A DNA stretch of 64,000 bases, from contig NZ_JACJSI010000012.1 in NCBI RefSeq assembly GCF_014698065.1, positions 1 through 64,000 of the forward strand. The letters are read 5' to 3'. The stretch comes from Nostoc flagelliforme FACHB-838 (GTDB lineage: Bacteria; Cyanobacteriota; Cyanobacteriia; Cyanobacteriales; Nostocaceae). Numbering within the stretch: position 1 is the stretch's first letter; every line of letters begins with the position of its first letter. The notes under the pieces are model-generated. The model ran no database searches and was not told where the DNA came from. It saw only the letters and a list, made by a program, of their open reading frames with translations. Positions 39,333 through 47,151 of this stretch are shown in pieces. Made by a program: the position numbers and the translations under genes.

Positions 39333-39518
39333 CTCAACAAATTTCAGCAAATATACCCGCATCTATCTAGTTGCCTAATGCTATCCAATGCTCTTAAAAT
39401 TCTGTAACTTCACTGTGGCTGGTGCATCTGGTTATTGCGTATTTTGATGATATATAAATAACTCAGTGTGTAAGATCAGGGTTATTTATAAATTAATTAA
39501 TCCAAACAGGAAAACTAT

Positions 39519-39887
39519 ATGACGCAACGCAAACGAAACTCCATGTCACTCACCAAAGCTGAACGACGGATTGAAGGAATGGAGACAATTAACCCTAAGT
39601 TAGACTTTAATAATGGGTTTTCAATTGCTACTTACAACATTAAAGTAATTGAGTTACGAGAAAAGCTAGCCGCTTATAATCAAGCACAAACAATAGTAGA
39701 TAAAACACACAATGCATTAATAGAAGCAGAACGTGAGTTGAATACTTATTCTGAGCAAATGCTACTGAATGTTGCATCTCGCTATGGCAAAAATAGTGAT
39801 GAATATGGAATGGCTGGTGGAACGCGCAGGTCAGACCGCAAAAAACCACGCCCAGTAGTAAAACAAACAGTCCTAAATCAGTCGTGA
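39519..39887 (+). CDS. Conserved hypothetical protein, 122 aa
   Basis: A mostly helical protein with basic ends: LTKAERRIEGMETINPKL, IKVIELREKLAAYNQAQTIV, IEAERELNTYSEQMLLNV, then a conserved-looking tail RYGKNSDEYGMAGGTRRSDR. I recall similar small proteins in several Nostocales, often in multiple copies, but no function. It is followed at once by REP-like palindrome copy 3. Confidence 0.7.
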   Translation: MTQRKRNSMSLTKAERRIEGMETINPKLDFNNGFSIATYNIKVIELREKLAAYNQAQTIVDKTHNALIEAERELNTYSEQMLLNVASRYGKNSDEYGMAGGTRRSDRKKPRPVVKQTVLNQS

Positions 39888-39893
39888 ACAATA

Positions 39894-39926
39894 AGATCCC
39901 CGACTTCTCAAAGAAGTCGGGGATCT
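39894..39926. repeat. REP-like palindrome, copy 3
   Basis: The same 33-base palindrome as the copies around the RAYT gene, with a T-to-C change beside the centre. It sits 6 bases after the stop of the preceding gene and may also act as its terminator. Confidence 0.9.
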
Positions 39927-40037
39927 GAGTCTCTCGATTTTCACAACTCATTTAGGATTGCTATAGATGGTTTGATATTTTCTTCCCCTTACCTGCTATT
40001 CTGATTCCAAGCTATGCGGTTATGAGATCTACAAATC

Positions 40038-40211
40038 TTGCCAACTGCTGAACAAGGCATCAGGTGTGTCATACTATGTCAATCTTTGACCAATACATTC
40101 ATTCCTATTTACATTTTCCGCCTTGATGAACAAACAGGTAATGTGCTTATTTTGGCAGGAGATAACATAGAGATAGAAATCTATCGCAATGGTCTTTTGA
40201 GGTTCTTGTGA
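40038..40211 (+). CDS. Small protein, DUF6888-like (57 aa)
   Basis: A 57-aa frame from TTG: PTAEQGIRCVILCQSLTN, PIYIFRLDEQTGNVLILAGD, IEIEIYRNGLLRFL. This matches my recollection of the DUF6888 family, which is found directly before DUF6887 genes in cyanobacteria. The usual ATG appears lost or replaced by TTG. Its stop overlaps the start of the next gene (GTGA), a coupling arrangement that supports both as real genes. Function unknown. Confidence 0.6.
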   Translation: MPTAEQGIRCVILCQSLTNTFIPIYIFRLDEQTGNVLILAGDNIEIEIYRNGLLRFL

Positions 40212-40420
40212 TTGAGCCAGAATTTAGCAGCATGAGCAAAACCGAGTTAAGAGCCTTCGTCATTGCTCACTCCGACAACAAAGCAGCGTTTCGTGCTTTT
40301 GTTGACCGCTTTACATCTGAAGCGTCTCCAGAGACTTTTGACATCCCAAAATCGAATGCTGAGATTGAAGAAGTTGAAATTTTGATTAAACAAAAATTAG
40401 AACAATTAAATAATTCGTAA
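40208..40420 (+). CDS. Small protein, DUF6887-like (70 aa)
   Basis: 70 aa, GTG start overlapping the preceding stop. The sequence MIEPEFSSMSKTELRAFVIA followed by DNKAAFRAFVDRF and an acidic helical tail (EIEEVEILIKQKLEQL) is characteristic of the DUF6887 family as I remember it. The pair with DUF6888 suggests a two-component unit, perhaps toxin-antitoxin-like, which is inference only. Confidence 0.65.
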   Translation: MIEPEFSSMSKTELRAFVIAHSDNKAAFRAFVDRFTSEASPETFDIPKSNAEIEEVEILIKQKLEQLNNS

Positions 40421-40483
40421 TTCGCAATGACGCTCCTACGTCGCTACCGCTACGCTAACGCGATCGCCCAATTTTTTGCCATC

Positions 40484-40879
40484 TCACTGTGATTCTTGGC
40501 GCTTGAACTTCAGCTTAATCGCTCCTTTACTCCCAGCTTTGACACCACTACCAATTAATTTAACTTCCCCATCTGCATTAATTTCTACCGATAGCTCAAT
40601 TTCATCTAGCTTCATCTTGGAGTTGACTTTTGCTTGCTGTTCAGCCTGACTAAACAAACTTCCCACGACTTTGAGGAAGTGAGTCATATTTTGCTCTAAT
40701 GTTTGAGCGCTAACCTTAACGGCATCTCCTACCCCTTTGCTACCAATACTTTCCCTGATAGTTTCGTCTCCCCAACTGCGTGTATTATTACTCCCGCCTT
40801 TAGCACCATCAGGAATCGATATTTGAGGGGTATCATCCGTCACAATCCAAATACCGTCGTTTTGGGGTGTTTCTGACAT
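40484..40879 (-). CDS. Pepco-domain-like protein
   Basis: 131 aa. N-terminal IWIVTDDTPQISIPDG, a helical middle AQTLEQNMTHFLKVVGSLF, and a beta-rich end DEIELSVEINADGEVKLIGS ... KGAIKLKFKR. This pattern resembles the Pepco (peptidase-co-occurring) domain described among constant components of NTP-dependent conflict systems. No caspase-like or trypsin-like gene is adjacent here, but the ATPase/TPR pair is about 2 kb away on the same strand. The domain call is from memory. Confidence 0.55.
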   Translation of the reverse strand: MSETPQNDGIWIVTDDTPQISIPDGAKGGSNNTRSWGDETIRESIGSKGVGDAVKVSAQTLEQNMTHFLKVVGSLFSQAEQQAKVNSKMKLDEIELSVEINADGEVKLIGSGVKAGSKGAIKLKFKRQESQ

Positions 40880-41125
40880 ATTATTTTAAATATTTACATT
40901 AAATCTTCCCACTAATATAGATACAACGCTAGAGATAGGGATTCCGATTACTAGGAAATCTTACTGAGCATTTTAGCGATCGCACTCAAATTATCTCAGA
41001 TTGAGTGCGATGTCTACGACGGGCTTTGCCTACGCTTTCCCTAAATAGTCCAATCAAAAATCTAAATATCTGTAATCCAGTATTAAGTACAATTATTTGA
41101 TAACTTTCAGTGCATTTACAACCCC

Positions 41126-41996
41126 ATGATAAAACCCGCCGATGTCAGCACCAAACGCTTAATCAGCCTTGCACCTGATAACTGGGTAAAATGGGTAACG
41201 CAAATTCCTGATATTGTTGCTGGCGAAATTCTCAACTCAGAATTTCAGTGGATAAGTCGAGAAAGTGATGTTTTAATCCGTGTCGAAAGTCCTCAGCATG
41301 GAAAATTTCTCGTTCTTAACGAATTACAACTGCGCTATAAATCCGAAATGCCGCGCAGGATGCGTGCTTATGCAGCACTTGCAGAAGAAAAATATAATTT
41401 GCCAACATATCCAGTACTAATTAATATCCTCAAGGCAAGTGACGCTGAAATACCGACAAGTTATGAATTAAATATTGCTGGTTTACGTGCTATTCAAGAT
41501 TATCGTGTCATTAACCTGTGGGAAGTTGATGTAAATATTGCCTTTGCACAACCATTACCATCACTACTGCCATTTGTACCCATCCTCAAAGGAGGTGATA
41601 ACGAGTCTACGATTCGGGACGCATTGCGAATCTTACGTGCAGATGAACAATTGAATCAACTAGAAACAGTATTAGGATTTTTTGCTACGTTTGTATTAGA
41701 TAGTGCAATAGTTCAACAGATTTTGATGGGATATGGCACTTTTAGAACAGTCGCCTTGGTATCAAGAAATTTTTAGCAAAGGGGAAGAACTAGGAGAACT
41801 GCGAGGAAGAAAAGAAGAGTTATATTCAGGAATTGAATTAGCATTAGAAATTAAGTTTGGCAATCAAGGTTTAGAATTGATGCCGATAATTTCTCAAATT
41901 ACAGATTTGCAAAAATTAAAAGCAATTCAGCAGGCAATTAAAACTGTAAATACAGTCAATGAATTACAGCAAATTCTGTCAACCAACTTGACATGA
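41126..41996 (+). pseudogene. Rpn-like PD-(D/E)XK family protein, frameshifted
   Basis: One gene in two frames. The first (41126-41776) carries the nuclease-like core DVLIRVESPQHGKFLVLNEL, QLRYKSEMPRRMRAY. After codon VQQIL the natural continuation (WDMALLEQSPWYQEIFSKG) is in the +1 frame (to 41996) and ends with the usual helical tail (GIELALEIKFGNQGLELMP). The shift lies at about 41722-41733. It is probably a decayed gene; a sequencing error or programmed shift cannot be excluded. The family is associated with transposon-like nucleases of uncertain role. Confidence 0.8.
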
Positions 41997-42010
41997 AACA
42001 CCAAAAACAT

Positions 42011-42038
42011 AACCCCTCTCCGCCACCGGAAAGGGGTT
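42011..42038. terminator. Bidirectional terminator-like hairpin
   Basis: AACCCCTCTCCG pairs with CGGAAAGGGGTT (one mismatch), loop CCAC, between a plus-strand pseudogene and the minus-strand ndhJ end. On the minus strand it is followed by ATGTTTTTGG. Confidence 0.7.
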
Positions 42039-42066
42039 AATCACTACTGCTAAAATTCAGCAATCT

Positions 42067-42597
42067 CTAATAAGCGTCTTGCAACTCGTAGAAATCAGGC
42101 GAGATGTAATCCTTCCGCAAAGGCCAACCTATCCAATCTTCCGGCATCAAAAGCCGTTTGAGATTTGGGTGTCCTTCGTAGATAATGCCAAACATATCGT
42201 AAGATTCGCGCTCTTGCCAATCTGCGGTCTTCCAAATCCAGTACAGAGAAGGGACTACGGGGTTTTCCCGTGGTAAGAACACCTTAACTCGAACTTCTTC
42301 GGGGCGATCGCTATTATCACCGACTTTAATCAAGTGATACACACTCACCAAGTCCTGTCCTGGCCCAAGGTCAACGCCACCTTGGAACTGGAGATAATTA
42401 AACCCATAAGCATAAAGGGCTGTAGCGGTAGGAAGCAAGAAATCTGCCCCCACTTTAATTATCTCTACACCATTCTTATCCGGTGTTAAAAACTCATGGT
42501 CAAAGCCATTTTCCGTTAACCACTGGGAAATTTTACCCGCTTGTACCAATGCCTCTTCTTTGGCTGCTGGTACTGGTTTAGATTCTTCTTCAGCCAC
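42067..42597 (-). CDS. ndhJ: NAD(P)H-quinone oxidoreductase subunit J
   Basis: 176 aa. The 30-kDa/NuoC-like signature is near the C-terminus ([37 protein letters not shown]). It belongs to the peripheral arm of NDH-1, which takes electrons from ferredoxin for cyclic flow and respiration. Last gene of ndhC-ndhK-ndhJ, overlapping ndhK by 8 bases. Confidence 0.97.
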   Translation of the reverse strand: MAEEESKPVPAAKEEALVQAGKISQWLTENGFDHEFLTPDKNGVEIIKVGADFLLPTATALYAYGFNYLQFQGGVDLGPGQDLVSVYHLIKVGDNSDRPEEVRVKVFLPRENPVVPSLYWIWKTADWQERESYDMFGIIYEGHPNLKRLLMPEDWIGWPLRKDYISPDFYELQDAY

Positions 42598-43327
42598 GGG
42601 TTTGTTCCTCCTTTTGCGCCTTTTCTGTCAGCAGTGCAGGTGGTATTGGCATACCTATCGCTTCCGCCAATTCCTTCGGTGGTGCATAGCGAGTTTCTGA
42701 CTGCAAATACTTACCAGTTAAGATTTCATCTACTGGCTTCAGGTTATGAGTCGTGCTGTAGTAGCGGTGAGTTTGCTTAATTTTATCCCGCTCTTGCATC
42801 GATTCATTGGAGATTTTCTTCCGCAGCTTAATGATTGCGTCAATAATTGCTTCGGGACGGGGAGGACAACCAGGCAAATACACATCCACAGGAATCAGTT
42901 TATCGACTCCGCGTACTGCCGTGGGGGAATCAACACTGAACATCCCGCCAGTAATTGTGCAAGCACCCATCGCAATTACATACTTCGGCTCTGGCATTTG
43001 TTCATAAAGACGCACCAATTGCGGAGCCATCTTCATCGTAATAGTCCCTGCCGTAATAATTAAATCGGCTTGGCGGGGACTAGAACGGGGAATTAGTCCA
43101 AAACGGTCAAAGTCGAATCGGGAGCCAATTAAAGCTGCAAACTCAATAAAGCAGCAAGCAGTACCAAACAGTAACGGCCACAGACTAGAAAGTCGCGCCC
43201 AGTCGTAGAGGTCATCAACCGTCGTCAAAATGACGTTTTCTGAAAGGTCTTGAGTGATTGTAGTCCGCTCAATGGGGTTGATGATTCGTTCTTTGCCCTG
43301 GGTTGTTAAATTAGAATTCAAGACCAT
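42590..43327 (-). CDS. ndhK: NAD(P)H-quinone oxidoreductase subunit K
   Basis: 245 aa. The four Cys of the N2 [4Fe-4S] cluster are in [23 protein letters not shown] and [11 protein letters not shown]. It passes electrons to plastoquinone. It overlaps ndhC by 10 bases and ndhJ by 8, so the three are co-transcribed and likely coupled in translation. The Lys/Gln-rich C-terminus is the variable part. Confidence 0.97.
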   Translation of the reverse strand: MVLNSNLTTQGKERIINPIERTTITQDLSENVILTTVDDLYDWARLSSLWPLLFGTACCFIEFAALIGSRFDFDRFGLIPRSSPRQADLIITAGTITMKMAPQLVRLYEQMPEPKYVIAMGACTITGGMFSVDSPTAVRGVDKLIPVDVYLPGCPPRPEAIIDAIIKLRKKISNESMQERDKIKQTHRYYSTTHNLKPVDEILTGKYLQSETRYAPPKELAEAIGMPIPPALLTEKAQKEEQTRG

Positions 43328-43680
43328 TCCAAAGCTCCTTTACGCCACGCGTAAACTAAAGCGACTACAAGAATTGCAATAAAGACTAGCGCTTCAATAA
43401 ATGCTAATAGCCCCAAACGGTGGAAAGCTACCGCCCAAGGATACAAGAATACAGTCTCCACATCAAAGACGACGAAGACCAGAGCAAACATGTAGTAGCG
43501 GATATTGAATTGAATCCAGGCTCCCCCGATGGGTTCCATACCAGATTCATAAGTGGTGTGCCGTTCTGGGCTGTAACCACTGGGTCGTAGAAGCTTGGAA
43601 GCTGAGAGCGCTAAGGCAGGAACTAGGCTACAGACTATGAAGAAGCCTAGAAGGTACTCGTAACCGCTGAGGACAAACAC
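43318..43680 (-). CDS. ndhC: NAD(P)H-quinone oxidoreductase subunit 3
   Basis: 120 aa with three membrane helices. The conserved loop [20 protein letters not shown] and [20 protein letters not shown] mark subunit 3. First gene of the operon; an STRR-type repeat lies upstream (about 43716-43770). Confidence 0.97.
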   Translation of the reverse strand: MFVLSGYEYLLGFFIVCSLVPALALSASKLLRPSGYSPERHTTYESGMEPIGGAWIQFNIRYYMFALVFVVFDVETVFLYPWAVAFHRLGLLAFIEALVFIAILVVALVYAWRKGALEWS

Positions 43681-44014
43681 AATGAGTATCTACCGCTTAT
43701 GGAGTGTTTTAAGTAGTGGCTGGGGATTGGGAACTGGGGATTGGGGGCTAGAGACTGGAGGACTAGGGAGATAAAAAAGACAAGGAGGATAATTAATGCC
43801 CAGTACCCAGACCCCAGTACCAAATCCCAAATCTCTACCCAATCCCTCAACTGCGTAACTTTCTTTTACATTATATCTATTTGGTTTTTCTGAAATCTGG
43901 GAAACAGACGCACTTCAGGTATTTGATTCGTTTTTGGTAGTGATAGAAAAGCCTAACAATTATGTCATAATTTTTAACGTATATTTAAGAATTCTCCTCT
44001 GCGAGGCCCTAGCC
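43681..44014. promoter_or_regulatory. Divergent region between ndhC and rubA with short repeats
   Basis: 334 bases. GGGGATTGGGAACTGGGGATT-type repeats (given here as pattern only) lie at about 43716-43770, with complementary CCCAGTACCCAGACCCC nearby at 43798-43830. The rest should hold the two divergent promoters. Confidence 0.5.
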
Positions 44015-44350
44015 ATGAGCGAACCAGTTGTTGAGACTCCGGTGTTAGACCACTACGAGTGTCGCGCCTGCGGTTATGTTTACGAACCTGAGAAGGGAGA
44101 CGACACGCATGATATTCCTTCCGGGACACTCTTTGCAGAACTGCCCACAAATTGGCGTTGTCCAGTTTGTAGTGCCAAGAAGACCGCTTTTGCCAACATC
44201 GGCCCTGCGGGTACTGCATCCGGCTTCAAAGAAAATCTCGGTTACGGTTTAGGTGTCAACAACCTAACGCCAACCCAAAAAAATATCCTGATTTTTGGCG
44301 CTTTGGCTCTTGGCTTTTTGTTTTTTATTAGTCTCTACGGCTTACAGTAA
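44015..44350 (+). CDS. rubA: Rubredoxin with C-terminal membrane anchor
   Basis: 111 aa from the ATG at 44015, chosen because MSEPVVETPVLDHYECRACG is the conserved beginning; the longer upstream frame is not. Iron ligands are in ECRACGYVYEP and NWRCPVCSAKKTAF. The C-terminal helix (ILIFGALALGFLFFISLYGL) anchors it to the thylakoid. RubA is needed for assembly of photosystem I and/or II. First gene of the conserved rubA-ycf48-psbEFLJ cluster. Confidence 0.95.
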   Translation: MSEPVVETPVLDHYECRACGYVYEPEKGDDTHDIPSGTLFAELPTNWRCPVCSAKKTAFANIGPAGTASGFKENLGYGLGVNNLTPTQKNILIFGALALGFLFFISLYGLQ

Positions 44351-44527
44351 GAGCCGTTAAGTAATTTAAAATGACGCTCACGGACTCGCTCTAAGCGAAG
44401 CCATGCCGTTGGCGCAGCCTCTCGTAGAGAAGGCTTTACGCTGCACTAACAAAATGAAGAACTCAGGATTGCCCAGCATCCTGACTGACGACTCCTACAA
44501 AAATTTAGAAACAATTAAGAAATACTG

Positions 44528-45547
44528 ATGCATTCATTTGTGAAAAGTTGGCAACGAATAGCTGCCTTGTTGATAGTAGTCGTCATGTGCATAGGTTGTA
44601 GCAAAATTCCCTCTGTTAGTTACAACCCTTGGAAAGTCATTTCTGTGCCAACAAACTCGAATTTATTGGATATTGCTTTTACTGATAACCCTGAACATGG
44701 CTACTTAGTAGGTAGCAATGCCACCTTGTTGGAAACTAATGACGGTGGTGATACGTGGAAACCAATAACACTGCAACTGGATGAGCAAAAGTATCGTTTT
44801 GACTCAGTAAGTTTTGCAGGTAAAGAAGGCTGGATTGCCGGAGAACCTGGACTGTTGCTGCACACTACTGATGAAGGTGCTTCTTGGTCGCGTATTCCCC
44901 TAAGCGAAAAGCTACCAGGTAGCCCGATCGCAGTTAAGGCAGTAGCAAAAAACACAGCGGAAATGGCTACTAATGTCGGAGCCATTTATAAAACCACAGA
45001 CGGCGGCAAAAACTGGAAAGCCCAGGTGGAATCAGCAGTGGGTGTGGTGCGTAACTTAGAGCGTTCTGCTGATGGTAAGTATATTGCTGTTTCCGCTAAG
45101 GGTAGTTTCTACTCGACTTGGGAACCAGGCCAAGATGCTTGGGTTCCCCATAACCGCAATAGTTCTCGGCGAGTAGAAAACATGGGCTTTGGTGACAATG
45201 GGCAATTGTGGTTGCTAGCTAGAGGAGGTCAAGTTCAGTTTAGTGACCCAACTAAACCTGAAGAATGGCAAGAGGCAAAATATCCAGAGTTATCCACCAG
45301 CTGGGGTTTACTAGATTTGGCATATCGCACACCTGATGAAATTTGGATAGGTGGCGGTAGCGGTAATTTGCTACGGAGTCCCGATGGTGGTAAAACGTGG
45401 GAAAAAGACCGTGAGGTAGAAGAAGTTGCTGCTAATTTGTACAAAATTGTGTTCTTAGAGCCAGAACGGGGATTTATAATAGGCGATCGCGGCGTATTGC
45501 TCAAATATTTACCAAACCCGGAAACAACTTCTCCAGAAGCAGCTTAA
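44528..45547 (+). CDS. ycf48: Photosystem II assembly factor Ycf48 (HCF136)
   Basis: 339 aa. A lipoprotein-type signal peptide (AALLIVVVMCIGCSK, lipobox Cys at about 24) precedes a seven-bladed propeller with BNR-like blades (ETNDGGDTWKPIT, HTTDEGASWSRIP, KTTDGGKNWKAQV, RSPDGGKTWEKDR). It acts in the lumen to stabilise pD1 in early photosystem II assembly. Second in the conserved cluster. Confidence 0.96.
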   Translation: MHSFVKSWQRIAALLIVVVMCIGCSKIPSVSYNPWKVISVPTNSNLLDIAFTDNPEHGYLVGSNATLLETNDGGDTWKPITLQLDEQKYRFDSVSFAGKEGWIAGEPGLLLHTTDEGASWSRIPLSEKLPGSPIAVKAVAKNTAEMATNVGAIYKTTDGGKNWKAQVESAVGVVRNLERSADGKYIAVSAKGSFYSTWEPGQDAWVPHNRNSSRRVENMGFGDNGQLWLLARGGQVQFSDPTKPEEWQEAKYPELSTSWGLLDLAYRTPDEIWIGGGSGNLLRSPDGGKTWEKDREVEEVAANLYKIVFLEPERGFIIGDRGVLLKYLPNPETTSPEAA

Positions 45548-45725
45548 TGGGGAATGAGGGCTGGGAATTGGGGACTAGGTAAGAGTTTTCCCAATAGCCT
45601 AATTTCCAATAGCTAATACCCAATCCCTAGTACTATTTCTGAGAAGAACGTTGCAACTTGTAACTCTTTCTTAACTTTGTAGGATAATAAACTCTATAAC
45701 ATTCTTTGTGAAGGCAGGAATCTAA

Positions 45726-45974
45726 ATGTCAGGTACCACTGGAGAACGTCCGTTTTCGGACATCATTACCAGCGTTCGTTACTGGGTAATTCACAGCATC
45801 ACCATTCCGGCATTGTTTATTGCTGGTTGGTTATTTGTCAGCACCGGACTGGCTTATGATGCTTTTGGCACACCCCGCCCCAATGAGTATTTCACACCAG
45901 CGCGGCAAGAAGTGCCCATTGTGAAGAACCGTTTTGAAGCTAAAAAACAAGTTGACCAATTTATCGGAAAGTAA
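45726..45974 (+). CDS. psbE: Cytochrome b559 alpha subunit
   Basis: 82 aa with one membrane helix ([20 protein letters not shown]). His in VIHSITIP binds the haem shared with PsbF. Start ATG follows a GGCAGG-like site. First gene of psbEFLJ, 178 bases after ycf48 with STRR DNA between. Confidence 0.98.
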   Translation: MSGTTGERPFSDIITSVRYWVIHSITIPALFIAGWLFVSTGLAYDAFGTPRPNEYFTPARQEVPIVKNRFEAKKQVDQFIGK

Positions 45975-45983
45975 TTTGAGATC

Positions 45984-46121
45984 ATGACTAGCGGCAATAA
46001 CATCAATCAACCAGTTACCTATCCAATTTTTACCGTTAGATGGCTGGCAGTTCACACCTTAGGTGTACCAACTGTATTCTTTTTAGGCGCGATCGCCGCA
46101 ATGCAATTTATTCAACGTTAG
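45984..46121 (+). CDS. psbF: Cytochrome b559 beta subunit
   Basis: 45 aa: [20 protein letters not shown] then [20 protein letters not shown]. His in AVHTLG is the second haem ligand. It begins 9 bases after psbE. Confidence 0.98.
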   Translation: MTSGNNINQPVTYPIFTVRWLAVHTLGVPTVFFLGAIAAMQFIQR

Positions 46122-46129
46122 GAGTAATT

Positions 46130-46252
46130 ATGGTAGAAAGATCGCCTAATCCCAATAATCAACCGGTTGAACTAAACCGGACTTCGCTATACCTGGGACT
46201 ACTACTAGTTTTCGTTCTGGGAATTCTGTTTTCCAGTTACTTCTTTAACTAA
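46130..46252 (+). CDS. psbL: Photosystem II protein L
   Basis: 40 aa: [20 protein letters not shown] is the conserved core, one membrane helix, ending SSYFFN. It starts 8 bases after psbF, whose stop region (GTTAGGAG) supplies the ribosome site. PsbL stabilises the photosystem II dimer and the acceptor side. Confidence 0.98.
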   Translation: MVERSPNPNNQPVELNRTSLYLGLLLVFVLGILFSSYFFN

Positions 46253-46322
46253 CTGGAAGTTCTGCTGTTAGTCTTTGTTTGTTGAACCTGTGTTGATTTG
46301 TTGTTAAGGGAGGAAAGAAGCT

Positions 46323-46442
46323 GTGTCTGGAAGTGGGAGAATTCCCCTGTGGGTCGTCGCTACGATCGCAGGTTTAGGTATAATTACAGTCCTGGGCATT
46401 TTCTTTTATGGTGCCTACGCCGGACTAGGTTCTTCGATTTAA
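46323..46442 (+). CDS. psbJ: Photosystem II protein J
   Basis: 39 aa from [23 protein letters not shown], then one helix ending [13 protein letters not shown] strong GGGAGGAAAG precedes the start. Last gene of psbEFLJ, followed by a terminator. Confidence 0.97.
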
Positions 46443-46514
46443 CATTAGTTAGTTTGAACCGAACACTATAAGTCAGAATTTTCTAGCATTTGTTGAGAAA
46501 TCAACGTTAAAAAA

Positions 46515-46541
46515 ACCGCCTGTCTCCATAAGATAGGCGGT
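46515..46541 (+). terminator. Terminator after psbEFLJ
   Basis: ACCGCCTGTCT pairs with AGATAGGCGGT (one G-U), loop CCATA, followed by ATTAATTTT. It lies 73 bases after the psbJ stop. Confidence 0.85.
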
Positions 46542-46599
46542 ATTAATTTTGGTCAATAGTCTAGAAACATATCCGACAGAATTGATGGCAATACGGTTC

Positions 46600-46745
46600 G
46601 GATAAGATCCTCCCGCCTGTGGCGACCCCCTTCAAAAGGGGGTACAGGAGGAAAATAGCCTCTCTTTTGAAGGGGAGCCACTGCAATCTTGGGGTCTCCT
46701 AAAGTGGAGCAATTGGCGTGGGTTAGGGGGATCTCCGCAGGGTAA
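46600..46745. repeat. Dispersed repeat with CCCCCTT hairpin
   Basis: Contains ACCCCCTTCAAAAGGGGGT (46625-46643) and related pieces (TTTTGAAGGGGAG, GGGTTAGGGGG) without coding capacity. It is the type of GC-rich repeat common between cyanobacterial genes. Confidence 0.55.
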
Positions 46746-46826
46746 ACAAGCTAACTGAACTGTATTGGAATTAATAGCACTTGCTTATCCGAAAACTTGA
46801 CTAATGACTAATGGCTCGTGACTAGA

Positions 46827-46937
46827 TCAACCAATATCGTCTCTTTCAATGTATAAAAAGAAAAACGCGAAGGTAACAGCGGGAAAAACCAAACCAGTGA
46901 GCGGAACTAAGATAGAAGGCAAAAAGGAAGCTGCCAT
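46827..46937 (-). CDS. psaI: Photosystem I subunit VIII
   Basis: 36 aa: [20 protein letters not shown] then a continuing helix ending LYIERDDIG. This is the PsaI pattern; one membrane helix at the monomer interface of the PSI trimer, near PsaL. The gene is too short for ordinary length cut-offs. AGGAACC precedes the ATG. psaL, its partner in some genomes, is not adjacent; the gene lies antiparallel to psbEFLJ. Confidence 0.93.
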   Translation of the reverse strand: MAASFLPSILVPLTGLVFPAVTFAFFFLYIERDDIG

Positions 46938-47151
46938 AGTAAAGGTTCCTGTTAAATAACACTACAATTCAAAATGAGCTTACTGCAAATGCTGCCAAGA
47001 TTTTTGAAATTCTAAAGATTTTTAACACAGGGAATGTGGGGAGTGGGGAGTGGGGGCAAGGGGGAGAATAAAAATTAGCTCTCTCCCCTCTGCTCTCAGC
47101 AAGAACTGCTCCTCTGCCTCTTCTCCATGCCCCATGCGCCTCAAACCTGAG

